Assembly (NCBI RefSeq): GCF_947305955.1
Contig: NZ_CAMZFB010000022.1
Span: forward strand, 1 to 45,291
DNA from: an uncultured Brevundimonas sp.
GTDB lineage: Bacteria; Pseudomonadota; Alphaproteobacteria; Caulobacterales; Caulobacteraceae
DNA: 45,291 nucleotides
Direction of reading: 5' to 3'
Made by a program: the position numbers and the translations under genes. The first letter of the stretch is position 1; each line of letters starts with the position of its first letter. This document shows, one piece after another, positions 17,842 through 24,966 of this stretch. The notes beneath the pieces are model-generated. The model was not told the DNA's origin. It did not search any database and worked only from the letters and a program-made list of their open reading frames with translations.

Positions 17842-18905
17842 TGGTCAACGTCCTTGAGTACTGAAGTCAGGATATCGCCCACGAACTTGTCTTCCTTCAG
17901 GAAGGCGTCGTGGCCGTAAATGGAATCCGCTTTCACAAAGCGGAACAGGTTGGGCAGGCGGTTGGCCAGCTCCTCCATGTCCTCGATCGGGCACAGGCGG
18001 TCGCTGTTAAAACCGATCAGGGTGACAGGCGCGGTGATGGCTTCCGGCTCGATCCGGTGGCGGTCGATGGAGTCCGACAGGGTCAGCCAGCGGGCGGGCG
18101 TGGTGCGGTCGCGATAGGCCTTGCCGCGCGCCGTCAGATAGTCGCAGACGGGATAGGCCTGACCCGCGTGGCTGGGAGCCTCGTTGTCGAAACGGGCGTC
18201 GAACTCCTCGGGCGTGCGATAGGTGGTCATGGCCAGCTCGCGGGCCAGACCGATGGCCTCGTCGATCTTTCCGGTTTCCAGACCCAGCTGCAGGATCCGG
18301 CGCTGGATGCCGCGCCATGCGGTAGCCAGCGGATGTGGACGGTGGGCCGCCGAGACGACCACCAACTGATCGGCCCAGTCGGGGAAAAGCTCGCCAAAGG
18401 CCAGCGCGATCATGCCGCCGTAGGAACAGCCGATGAAGGCGGCCACCTTCTCGACGCCCAGATGGTCCAGCAACAGCGCCAGCAGGCGGGCCTGATCCTG
18501 GGTGGTGATGGTCAGCGGCTCTTTGGGCTCGGACACGTCCGGCCCAAATTCTGGAGCAAAATCAAAGGCCAGAACGCGATAGCGGGTCAGGTCGATCGGG
18601 GCGCGGACGCCGACGGCACCCGACCACCAGCCCAGACCCTTGGTTTCCGTGCGGTGGACATAGCGGTCAGCGGAAATACCGCCGGCGACCACCACCAGCG
18701 GGGCATTGGCCTTGCCGTGCAGGCGGCCCACGACCTGTTTCTGGGTCAGCTTGCCGCCGAAATCGAGTTCGAAATCATCGGGGATGGGAACGAAGACATC
18801 ATGGGCCCCGTCACGGCTCAGCAGCTCGGAGGGACGACGCGCAGGTTTGGCCCGACAGGAAGGGTCGGTTTGCGGCGTGTCGTTGGTTTTCAGGGCCAGG
18901 GTCAT
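17838..18905 (-). CDS. metX: Homoserine O-acyltransferase, MetX family
   Basis: A 355-residue alpha/beta-hydrolase-fold enzyme that activates homoserine, the first committed step to methionine. The catalytic triad is readable: Ser161 in GCSYGGMI, Asp302 in FNSDRLCP and His332 in YGHDAF. The family contains both acetyl- and succinyl-transferases and the sequence alone does not settle which. It lies upstream of metB with a four-base overlap and downstream of a SAM-I riboswitch. The stretch from aptamer to start is 91 bases. No strong Shine-Dalgarno precedes the ATG (GACCCCCGCA-ATG). Confidence 0.92.
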   Translation of the reverse strand: MTLALKTNDTPQTDPSCRAKPARRPSELLSRDGAHDVFVPIPDDFELDFGGKLTQKQVVGRLHGKANAPLVVVAGGISADRYVHRTETKGLGWWSGAVGVRAPIDLTRYRVLAFDFAPEFGPDVSEPKEPLTITTQDQARLLALLLDHLGVEKVAAFIGCSYGGMIALAFGELFPDWADQLVVVSAAHRPHPLATAWRGIQRRILQLGLETGKIDEAIGLARELAMTTYRTPEEFDARFDNEAPSHAGQAYPVCDYLTARGKAYRDRTTPARWLTLSDSIDRHRIEPEAITAPVTLIGFNSDRLCPIEDMEELANRLPNLFRFVKADSIYGHDAFLKEDKFVGDILTSVLKDVDQ

Positions 18906-18996
18906 TGCGGGGGTCGTTTGCTCTGCGTTTCAGTCTCGGCTCACCCCGAAACTCTTGCAGTGACAGACCCGTGGTGCGCCGCCTTGTCGACGCTCC

Positions 18997-19110
18997 ACTC
19001 ATCTCTCGCGGTGTTCGAAAACACCCCGCAGGAGTTGGCACCGTTTCGGCTGGAAACCGATGGTTGCCCCGACGTCAAAGGGCCTAATCCCTCGGTCGGT
19101 CTTGATGAGT
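18997..19110 (-). promoter_or_regulatory. SAM-I (S box) riboswitch controlling metX-metB
   Basis: Read on the minus strand, the RNA shows the S-box consensus in order. The P1 arm ACTCATC is followed by AAGA, then GAGGGA, GGCCC, TGACG and GGGCAACC, the GGTGCCAACTCCTGC block, a hairpin with arms GGTGT/ACACC, and GAGAGATGAGT closing P1 with a perfect 7-base complement. This class binds S-adenosylmethionine and turns off methionine genes. The 91-base expression platform has no clear U-tailed terminator; a weak stem (GTTTC/GAAAC) lies within it, so control may be at translation. Confidence 0.93.
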
Positions 19111-19304
19111 GAGCGCAAACTGATGTTTGGAAGAGCGCGGGTCAAGTGGAAAATTTCACCTCGTTTCGATTTCTATTGGTAAGCGGACGCCATAACCGGT
19201 CTTCGGCAGGCGGATTTTAAAAAATTTTGCTGAACGGGGGTTGACGCAGTGCAGCATCGTCCGTCACCCTAGGATCAACGAAACGCAACCTTGGACGCCT
19301 CTCA
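19111..19304. other. Divergent regulatory region between met and thr operons
   Basis: No gene is supported here. It must hold the promoters for the riboswitch transcript (minus) and for the threonine leader (plus). An AT tract (TTTTAAAAAATTTT, about 19215-19228) and a TTGACG -35-like hexamer (19241-19246) are visible. I could not place a convincing -10 element at the usual spacing. Confidence 0.4.
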
Positions 19305-19433
19305 GTGGTGAACCGCATCGACAGCTTCGGCCTTACCCGCATCGCTTCGGCGATGGGTTTTGGCGCGTCTGTGATTACCGGCACTACCACTATTGGTACC
19401 ACCACCATGCCCGTCCGGGCGGGAACAGGTTGA
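19305..19433 (+). CDS. thrL: Threonine/isoleucine-rich leader peptide of the thr operon
   Basis: A 42-codon reading frame starting GTG-GTG (an internal ATG at 19353 is an alternative). Near its end it runs I-T-G-T-T-T-I-G-T-T-T (19374-19406): seven Thr and two Ile codons in eleven, the same bias as the E. coli thr leader peptide. It ends with TGA at 19431-19433, 36 bases before a terminator hairpin. When Thr- or Ile-tRNA is scarce the ribosome should stall in this run. No good Shine-Dalgarno precedes either start, the weak point of the call. Confidence 0.82.
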   Translation: MVNRIDSFGLTRIASAMGFGASVITGTTTIGTTTMPVRAGTG

Positions 19434-19499
19434 CGCGCGCCGACTAGGCGAAAAGCACGAAACCCGAACCCCGCCCGGAGCACCCGAGGCGGGTTTTTT
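19415..19499 (+). promoter_or_regulatory. thr operon attenuator (antiterminator and terminator)
   Basis: The terminator is CCCGCCCGG (19470-19478) paired with CCG-A-GGCGGG (19484-19493, one bulged A), followed by six T. Upstream, CCGGGCGGG at 19415-19423 is the exact reverse complement of the left terminator arm, so it can pair with it and prevent termination. This antiterminator segment lies eight bases before the leader stop codon. A ribosome finishing the leader would mask it and let the terminator form; one stalled in the early Thr codons would leave it free. Confidence 0.85.
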
Positions 19500-19558
19500 A
19501 TTGCCCGATCCATCCGACTTCCCTCCCGAAAACGAATACCGATCCCAGGAAAAAGCCC

Positions 19559-21289
19559 ATGTCCGCCAATCTTGCCCTCGTCGCTGAAAATCAGAAACCG
19601 CAACCGGCCCTCGATGCCGAGGTGGTGGTGCTGAAATTCGGGTCTTCCGTCCTGAAGAGCCCCGCTGACGCTCCGGCGGTGGCCAGCGAGATCTATGGCC
19701 ATGTCCGTCGTGGTCGTAAGGTGGTGGCCGTGGTCTCGGCCCTGGCCGGCGAGACGGACAAGCTGCTGGGCGAGGCCCGCGCTCTGGGTCTGGATCACGA
19801 CAATGAACTGCTGCCCGCCTATGTGGTTCTGGGCGAGGAGCGTGCAGCAGCTCTGGTGGCGATCGCCTGTGACCGCGTGGGTCTGGATGCGGTCGGCCTA
19901 TCGGTACAGCAACTGGGGATTTCGGCAGAGGGCCCGTCGCAGCACGCCCGTCCGGTGGCGTTGAAGAACAACAACCTGCGCGAGGCTCTGGCCCAGCATG
20001 AGGTGGTTGTGGTGCCGGGCTTTGGTGCTGTGCGCGAATGTGGCCGTGTGGCGCTTCTGGGCCGTGGTGGCTCGGACCTGACGGCGGTGGTTCTGGCTGT
20101 CGAACTGGGTCTGGACAAGGTGCGTCTGGTCAAGGACGTAGACGGTCTCTACGACCGCGATCCGGCTTCGGCCTCGGGCACGCCGCAGCGTTACCGTCGC
20201 GCTTCGTGGGAGACGGCCCGCCAACTGGGCGGCGCGCTGGTCCAGCATGACGCCATCGATCTGGGCGAGGCCCGCAATGTCGAAATCGAAGTGGCGGCTC
20301 TGGGCCGCGCCGAGGGTACGGTGGTGGGCCACCGCAACGCCCCTCCGGGTCCGGTGGTGGCTGAAAAGCCGCTCAAGGTGGTGGTTGCCGGATGCGGCGT
20401 GGTCGGCGGCGGCCTTCTGAACCGCCTTCTGTGGGACAGCGGCTTTGAGGTGGTCGGTGTTCTGGTGCGCGATCCGCTGAAGCGCCGCGATGTGGAATGT
20501 CCGCAGGAACTGTTCAGCAATGACGTCGACGCCCTTCTGGCCAAGAAGCCCGATCTGGTGGTCGAGGCCCTGTCCGAAGGTCAGGCTGGCCATGACCTGA
20601 TCCGCCGCGCTCTGGAGCAGGGCTGTGACGTCGTCAGCGCCAATAAACAGGCCGTGGCCCTTGATCCGGAAGGTCTGCAGAAACTGGCCGACGCCAATGG
20701 TGCCCGCGTGGCATGGTCGGCCTCGGTCGGCGGCGGCTCGCCGATGATCGAGACGCTGCGCGCTGCCCGTGCAGCAGGCGAGGTGGCCGGTTTCGAGGCC
20801 GTTCTGAACGGCACCGTCAACTTCATGCTGCAACGTCTGGGCGAGGGCGCAGCCTTCGCTGATGCTCTGGCCGATGCCCGCGCCGCAGGCTTTGCCGAGG
20901 AAGATCCGTCGTCGGATCTGGAAGGCCGCGATGCTGCCGCCAAGGTGAAGCTGCTGTCCTATGAAGCTTTTGGCCGCGTGCCGGACGAGGTGCCCAGCGA
21001 CGTGCTTTCGGCGGCAACGCCGGTCGGTCACGCGCCGGTGCGCCAGATCGGTGCCTGCTTCAACAAGGGCGGCCAGTTGGACGCCAGCGTGCGCCTGAAC
21101 GACAACCTTCAAGATGCCCTGTTCCAGTCCTTGAACGGCGAGCGTAATGCGCTCAAGGTCCACGGCGCGGACGGTCGTGTCTGGCTGTGCAAGGGACGCG
21201 GTGCGGGTCGCTGGGCGACGACGGAAAGCGTTCTGGCTGACGTCGCCGACATCGTCCGCGCACGACGCGCAGCGGCAGAGTTGGTCTAA
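19559..21289 (+). CDS. Aspartokinase-like / homoserine dehydrogenase fusion without ACT domains
   Basis: A 576-residue fusion, about 240 shorter than E. coli ThrA. Residues about 22-255 form an amino-acid-kinase domain: KFGSSVLKSP (one Gly short of the usual KFGGTS/KFGGSS), VVSALAGETDKLL, GRGGSDLTAVVLA and KDVDGLYDRDP. After a short linker, residues about 268-576 are homoserine dehydrogenase: the NAD(P) loop GCGVVGGGLL, SANKQAVA, SVGGGSPMIETLR, LNGTVNFML, then EEDPSSDLEGRDAAAKVKLLS with the catalytic Lys. The two ACT domains that bind threonine in ThrA are missing. The kinase may be active but insensitive to feedback, or degenerate. It is the first gene after the attenuator and is followed by thrB. 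Confidence 0.88.
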   Translation: MSANLALVAENQKPQPALDAEVVVLKFGSSVLKSPADAPAVASEIYGHVRRGRKVVAVVSALAGETDKLLGEARALGLDHDNELLPAYVVLGEERAAALVAIACDRVGLDAVGLSVQQLGISAEGPSQHARPVALKNNNLREALAQHEVVVVPGFGAVRECGRVALLGRGGSDLTAVVLAVELGLDKVRLVKDVDGLYDRDPASASGTPQRYRRASWETARQLGGALVQHDAIDLGEARNVEIEVAALGRAEGTVVGHRNAPPGPVVAEKPLKVVVAGCGVVGGGLLNRLLWDSGFEVVGVLVRDPLKRRDVECPQELFSNDVDALLAKKPDLVVEALSEGQAGHDLIRRALEQGCDVVSANKQAVALDPEGLQKLADANGARVAWSASVGGGSPMIETLRAARAAGEVAGFEAVLNGTVNFMLQRLGEGAAFADALADARAAGFAEEDPSSDLEGRDAAAKVKLLSYEAFGRVPDEVPSDVLSAATPVGHAPVRQIGACFNKGGQLDASVRLNDNLQDALFQSLNGERNALKVHGADGRVWLCKGRGAGRWATTESVLADVADIVRARRAAAELV

Positions 21290-21294
21290 ACCTT

Positions 21295-22242
21295 ATGGCA
21301 GTTTTCACGCCCGTTCTGGATGCCGAGGCCAAGACCTTTCTCAAGGCTTGGCCCATATCGGAAGTGATTGAATTCACACCGATTGCCGAAGGTGTTCAGA
21401 ACACGAACTATCGGGTCTGGACCCGCGACAGCGCCTATGTCCTGACCCTGTTTGAGGGGCGTGAGGAACAGGCCGGACTGCCGTATTGCCTCGGCCTGAT
21501 GCAGCATCTGGGGGCGGCGGGTTTTGCCACGCCGTCGCCGGTGGCCGATCTGGACGGGCGCTTGCAGGGCGAGCTGAAGGGCCGTCCCGCAGCACTGGTC
21601 GAATGGGCGGCAGGTGCGTGGAAGCGCCGTCCGTCCGAGGCTGATGTGCGTTTGGCCGGAGCGACTCTGGCTGATCTTCATCTGAAATCGCGCGGCTTTG
21701 GCCAGACGCGGGACAACCCCGTCGGGCCTCGCCGCTGGCGCGAACTGGCCGACCGCATCGCCGAGCGGGCGCAAGGGGCGGATGCCGCCATGCTCGACCA
21801 GATCGAGCAGTTGATGCCCGAACTGGAAAAACTGTTCGATCCGCAGCTTTTGCCGCAGGGCGCGATCCACGCCGACTATTTCCCCGACAATGTCCTGTTC
21901 GACGGCGACAGGATCGGCGGGGTGATCGACTTCTATTTTGGCTGCACGGGCGCGCTGGCCTATGATCTGGCTGTTGCGCTCAGCGCGTGGGGCTTTGACG
22001 CCGAGGGGCGTGCCGACGAGGCGGCGCTGTCGGCCTTCCGTGCCGGTTATGAATCAGTACGCCCGCTGTCGGCGACGGAGGCAGAGCTTCTGCCGCTATT
22101 GGGTCAGGCCTCGGTGGTGCGCTTTACCCTGACCCGCCTCCATGACCGTCTGTTCCATGATCCGGCGCATTTCGTGACGCCCAAGGATCCGAATCCCTTC
22201 TGGAAGCGGATGGAATGGTGGCAGTCCCCCGTCAGCGCCTGA
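21295..22242 (+). CDS. thrB: Homoserine kinase (aminoglycoside-phosphotransferase fold)
   Basis: A 315-residue kinase that phosphorylates homoserine on the way to threonine. It belongs to the APH/choline-kinase-fold ThrB type used by many alpha- and gammaproteobacteria, not the GHMP type of E. coli. GVQNTNYRVWT marks the N-lobe. The catalytic loop is AIHADYFPDNVLF (Asp194, Asn199), and the metal-binding Asp is about residue 212 in GVIDFYFG. It starts five bases after the stop of the fusion gene, so both share the attenuated transcript. Confidence 0.93.
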   Translation: MAVFTPVLDAEAKTFLKAWPISEVIEFTPIAEGVQNTNYRVWTRDSAYVLTLFEGREEQAGLPYCLGLMQHLGAAGFATPSPVADLDGRLQGELKGRPAALVEWAAGAWKRRPSEADVRLAGATLADLHLKSRGFGQTRDNPVGPRRWRELADRIAERAQGADAAMLDQIEQLMPELEKLFDPQLLPQGAIHADYFPDNVLFDGDRIGGVIDFYFGCTGALAYDLAVALSAWGFDAEGRADEAALSAFRAGYESVRPLSATEAELLPLLGQASVVRFTLTRLHDRLFHDPAHFVTPKDPNPFWKRMEWWQSPVSA

Positions 22243-22257
22243 CGGGGGTTTTGCCGG

Positions 22258-23001
22258 TTACAGGCGGGCCAGCATCCAGATGGCCATGCCGATCATCATC
22301 AGGTTTTCCGTCAGCGACAGCGCGCCTAGGGGCACGCGGCTGTCCGAACCGACGCAGGCGCATTTCAGTTCGCGCTTGTCGATATAGACGGCCTTGAACA
22401 CCGACCACGCGCCGATGGTGGCGATGAACAGGGCGACGGGGGCGGAAATCCACGTCAGCACATGGGCCGTCATCAGAACGCCCGCGCCCAGTTCCGCGAA
22501 CGGATAGACCCATGCATAGGGCACCCAGCGGCGGGCCAGCAGGTCATAGTTCAGGAAACCCGTGGCAAAACCGTCGAGATTCTGGAGCTTCAGCATGGCC
22601 AGCGCGCACATGCTCAGGCTGATGAACCATTCGGCGGCATGCAGGGTGAAGGGCGATTGATAGGCTTGATAGCTGACCGCCATCGCCATCAGGGCGGTGA
22701 CGAAGAACACCATCAGTACGGGCGTATAGGTGGTCGATTTCGGATCGGGCACCTTCACCCCCAGATAGCGGCGGGTGTCGTCAAAGCCGCCGATCCGCTT
22801 GCCATCGATGAAGATCTGCGGGGTGGATTTGACATCGTGCTTGGCCTTGAACGCGTCGGTTTCCTCGCGCGTCAGCAGCAGATGATCTTCCACCTTATAG
22901 CCCTTGGATTTCAGCAGCGATTTGGCCCGCAGTCCCCAGGGACACATGCTCTTGCCTATCGCCATCCGATACAGGACGGCCTTCTTTTGTGGTGCAGCCA
23001 T
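22258..23001 (-). CDS. Glutaredoxin-MauE-like fusion membrane protein
   Basis: A 247-residue protein. Residues 1-80 form a glutaredoxin domain with CPWG at 20-23 (a single active-site Cys, monothiol type), the cis-Pro stretch TPQIFIDG and GGFDD. Residues about 95-247 hold four membrane helices like MauE/DoxX proteins, with a CACVG pair near the C terminus resembling the CGCFG motif of MauE. The architecture suggests thiol transfer at the membrane. I chose ATG 23001, with GAGGAG eight bases upstream, over ATG 23016. The gene is divergent from a MerR regulator and has a MerR-type promoter. Confidence 0.85.
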   Translation of the reverse strand: MAAPQKKAVLYRMAIGKSMCPWGLRAKSLLKSKGYKVEDHLLLTREETDAFKAKHDVKSTPQIFIDGKRIGGFDDTRRYLGVKVPDPKSTTYTPVLMVFFVTALMAMAVSYQAYQSPFTLHAAEWFISLSMCALAMLKLQNLDGFATGFLNYDLLARRWVPYAWVYPFAELGAGVLMTAHVLTWISAPVALFIATIGAWSVFKAVYIDKRELKCACVGSDSRVPLGALSLTENLMMIGMAIWMLARL

Positions 23002-23040
23002 TTCGGCGCTCCTCATCTTGATGCGTTACGACTGCACCCT

Positions 23041-23071
23041 ATCTAGCCCCTGTACCATGGTACGGAGTCAA
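23041..23071 (-). promoter_or_regulatory. MerR-family promoter/operator of the glutaredoxin-MauE gene
   Basis: On the minus strand, TTGACT (-35) and CTAGAT (-10-like) are separated by 19 bases, the stretched spacing typical of MerR-controlled promoters. The spacer contains a perfect 12-base palindrome GTACCATGGTAC (23052-23063) flanked by CC...GG. The left part, TTGACTCCGTAC, is the same as the start of classical mercury-resistance operators. The merR-like gene begins two bases beyond the -35. Confidence 0.8.
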
Positions 23072-23072
23072 C

Positions 23073-23480
23073 ATGGCGGGAATGACAATTGGAAAACTGG
23101 CCGAGGCGGGCGGTGTCGGGGTCGAGACCGTGCGTTTCTACCAGCGCCGCGGTCTGCTCAAGACGCCGCCAAAATCGGGCGGGTTCCGCTATTATGACGA
23201 TGCCGACCTGGAGCGCCTGCGTTTCATCCGTTCGGCGCAGAAGGCGGGGTTCACCCTGACCCGGATCGAGGAGCTGGTGGCGCTGGACCCGACGCGCGAC
23301 CGCAGCGAGGTGCTTCATCTGGCCCGCGAACGCCTGGCGGAGATCGAGGAGCGCCTGCGCGAGCTGGAGAGCGTGCGCGATGCCCTGCGCGATCTGGCAT
23401 CGCACTGTGCCAGCGGGGACGGCGAGGTCTGCCCTATCCTTGACGCCTTTCAGGGACCGACAGCGCACTGCAGGGCCTAG
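23073..23480 (+). CDS. MerR-family transcriptional regulator
   Basis: A 135-residue regulator. The winged helix-turn-helix is at residues 4-70 (TIGKLAEAGGVGVETVRFYQRRGLL; GGFRYYDDADLERLRFIRSAQ), followed by a dimerisation coiled coil and a C-terminal metal-loop candidate CASGDGEVCP. It resembles the MerR/mercury branch, but the position of MerR Cys82 (after EELVALDP) has no Cys, leaving one Cys pair plus a terminal HCRA Cys. The effector may be another metal or a thiol signal. The in-frame ATG at 23082 is an alternative start. It is divergent from the glutaredoxin-MauE gene and probably controls it. Confidence 0.9.
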   Translation: MAGMTIGKLAEAGGVGVETVRFYQRRGLLKTPPKSGGFRYYDDADLERLRFIRSAQKAGFTLTRIEELVALDPTRDRSEVLHLARERLAEIEERLRELESVRDALRDLASHCASGDGEVCPILDAFQGPTAHCRA

Positions 23481-23524
23481 ACCCCGCTGCACCATCGCCG
23501 TAAAGCCGTTGGCGGGGGTGGCGT

Positions 23525-24469
23525 ATGCTGTTCAAGGAAAAGATGTTTCTGGCGAACTGTGACCCGGTTCGCCGTTTGCCGCCGTTCGAGCTGGAAAAGC
23601 GTTTCCTGATGTCCATCGCCCTGTCCAAGGGCGCGATCCTGACACCGAACCTGCTGCTAGATAATGCGGGCATGGGGCGGTTGCTGGACAATTCGCTCGT
23701 CCGGCGCTGGTCCATGAGCAAGGAAGGGCGCGGGGGTGTGGTCATCCGCGTGCCGGGCGCATCGGCTCCGGAGTCGATGGAAGACTATTTCGACAACCTG
23801 CCGCCCCACCACTATCTGACACGGTTCCAGTGCCGCAAACAGGACCTGTCGGGGCTGGACCTGGCGCAGTTCAAGTCCGAGCTGCACCGGCTGGATCGCA
23901 ATCTGCGCCGCATCAGACCCGTCTATAGTCCGGTCAGACTGCACGGCCAGTCGCTGTCCGATGCCATCATGGCCTCGGCCTCCTTCACTCAATGGTGCGA
24001 GGACAAGCCGGAGCTGGAGGCCCCGCTGCGACAATTGCAGGACCGGGCACCCGAGCTGGGATCGCGCTCGCTCTGGTATGGCGCGTGCGAGGAGCTGCTG
24101 GGGGCCGATGCACCGCAGTTCAAGCTGGAGGTGATCGACGCCTGCTACAACGGGCTGTTCGTCGCATCGGGCGAGGCCTTCGTGATGGACCGCATCCCCG
24201 TGCTCGACAATGTGCCGGTCAGCCTGCTGTCGGTGGGCGTCGGCGCAGTTGCCTTTAGCGAGCAGCGCAAACTGTTTGAGTATGCGCTGAAGGGTTTTGA
24301 TCTGGTCACTGCCTTTGGTGCGGGGCAGTTGGTCGAGTTTCTGACCGACGAGGCGGCCAGTTTTGTCGAGAACAAACTTCAGGATACATCGTTCAAATGG
24401 GCGACACGCCGGAACTGGTTCGGCCTGTACCCGCGCCTGACCCAGTCCATGGGGATAGAGATACGATGA
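23525..24469 (+). CDS. Conserved-looking protein of unknown function, 314 residues
   Basis: I do not recognise a family. The frame is convincing: a GGGGGTGG stretch precedes the ATG, codon use matches its neighbours, and the stop overlaps the NUDIX start (ATGA). The protein looks soluble and mostly mixed alpha/beta, with no signal peptide or clear membrane helix. Features are EKRFLMSIALSKG near the start, a basic segment LHRLDRNLRRIRPVYSPVRLHG, and a Cys-containing middle (TQWCED, YGACEELLG, IDACYNG). A hydrophobic stretch PVSLLSVGVGAVAFS lies near residue 235. Coupling to a NUDIX hydrolase hints at nucleotide-related work, but that is only context. Confidence 0.7.
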   Translation: MLFKEKMFLANCDPVRRLPPFELEKRFLMSIALSKGAILTPNLLLDNAGMGRLLDNSLVRRWSMSKEGRGGVVIRVPGASAPESMEDYFDNLPPHHYLTRFQCRKQDLSGLDLAQFKSELHRLDRNLRRIRPVYSPVRLHGQSLSDAIMASASFTQWCEDKPELEAPLRQLQDRAPELGSRSLWYGACEELLGADAPQFKLEVIDACYNGLFVASGEAFVMDRIPVLDNVPVSLLSVGVGAVAFSEQRKLFEYALKGFDLVTAFGAGQLVEFLTDEAASFVENKLQDTSFKWATRRNWFGLYPRLTQSMGIEIR

Positions 24470-24966
24470 TCGTCTATGAAAACCCGTGGTTCCGCGTCGT
24501 GAAGGACGGCCCGTTCCATATCGTTGAGGAAAACACGGGCGGCGAAGGGGCGGCGGTACTGCCGCTCGTCGGAGACGCCATCCTGTTGCTGGAGATGAAA
24601 CGCCCGTCGCAGGGTCATCAGCTGACCCTCGAAATCCCGCGCGGTTTTGGCGAGGCCGGCGAGGATGCCCTGACCTGTGCGCGGCGCGAACTCAAGGAGG
24701 AGACGGGTTACGACCTGCCGCTTTCGGCCTTCACCCTGCTGGGCCATGTGCGCCCCAATACGGGGATCATGTCCTCGCGTATTGCCCTGTTTCTAGCGCG
24801 GATCGATGCCGCGACCCCACACGCCGAACCGGACAAGGAAGCGGCGGGGCGCAGGCTTTTGCCGCTCGCGGATGTGGACACCGCCTTGGCTGAGGGCCAG
24901 ATCGAGGACGGCTTTACCCTGTCGGCCCTGGCGCTGTTTCGCGCCAAGGCCGCGGGTTCACTCTAG
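24466..24966 (+). CDS. NUDIX hydrolase (ADP-ribose/nucleotide-sugar pyrophosphatase-like)
   Basis: A 166-residue hydrolase with a complete NUDIX box GFGEAGEDALTCARRELKEE-TGY matching G-x5-E-x7-REUxEExGU. The preceding LEIPRGFGE and the AAVLPLVGDAILLLEMKRP strand resemble ADP-ribose or nucleotide-sugar pyrophosphatases, which cleave nucleoside diphosphates linked to another group. The ATG at 24466 overlaps the upstream stop and is preferred over an in-frame start inside that gene. The 3' end overlaps the thrC 3' end by four bases (convergent). Confidence 0.9.
   Translation: MIVYENPWFRVVKDGPFHIVEENTGGEGAAVLPLVGDAILLLEMKRPSQGHQLTLEIPRGFGEAGEDALTCARRELKEETGYDLPLSAFTLLGHVRPNTGIMSSRIALFLARIDAATPHAEPDKEAAGRRLLPLADVDTALAEGQIEDGFTLSALALFRAKAAGSL

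Noticed and set aside
19241-19447. 68-codon frame with a His/Tyr-rich stretch (YRHYHYWYHHH) overlapping the thr leader
   Set aside because: It is the Thr/Ile codon run read in another frame. The Thr-rich frame, with its stop placed correctly for attenuation, explains the sequence.
22258-23480. A mercury-resistance (mer) operon
   Set aside because: The operator and regulator resemble mer, but merT/merP/merA are absent, the regulator lacks a Cys at the Cys82 position, and the controlled gene is a glutaredoxin-MauE fusion.
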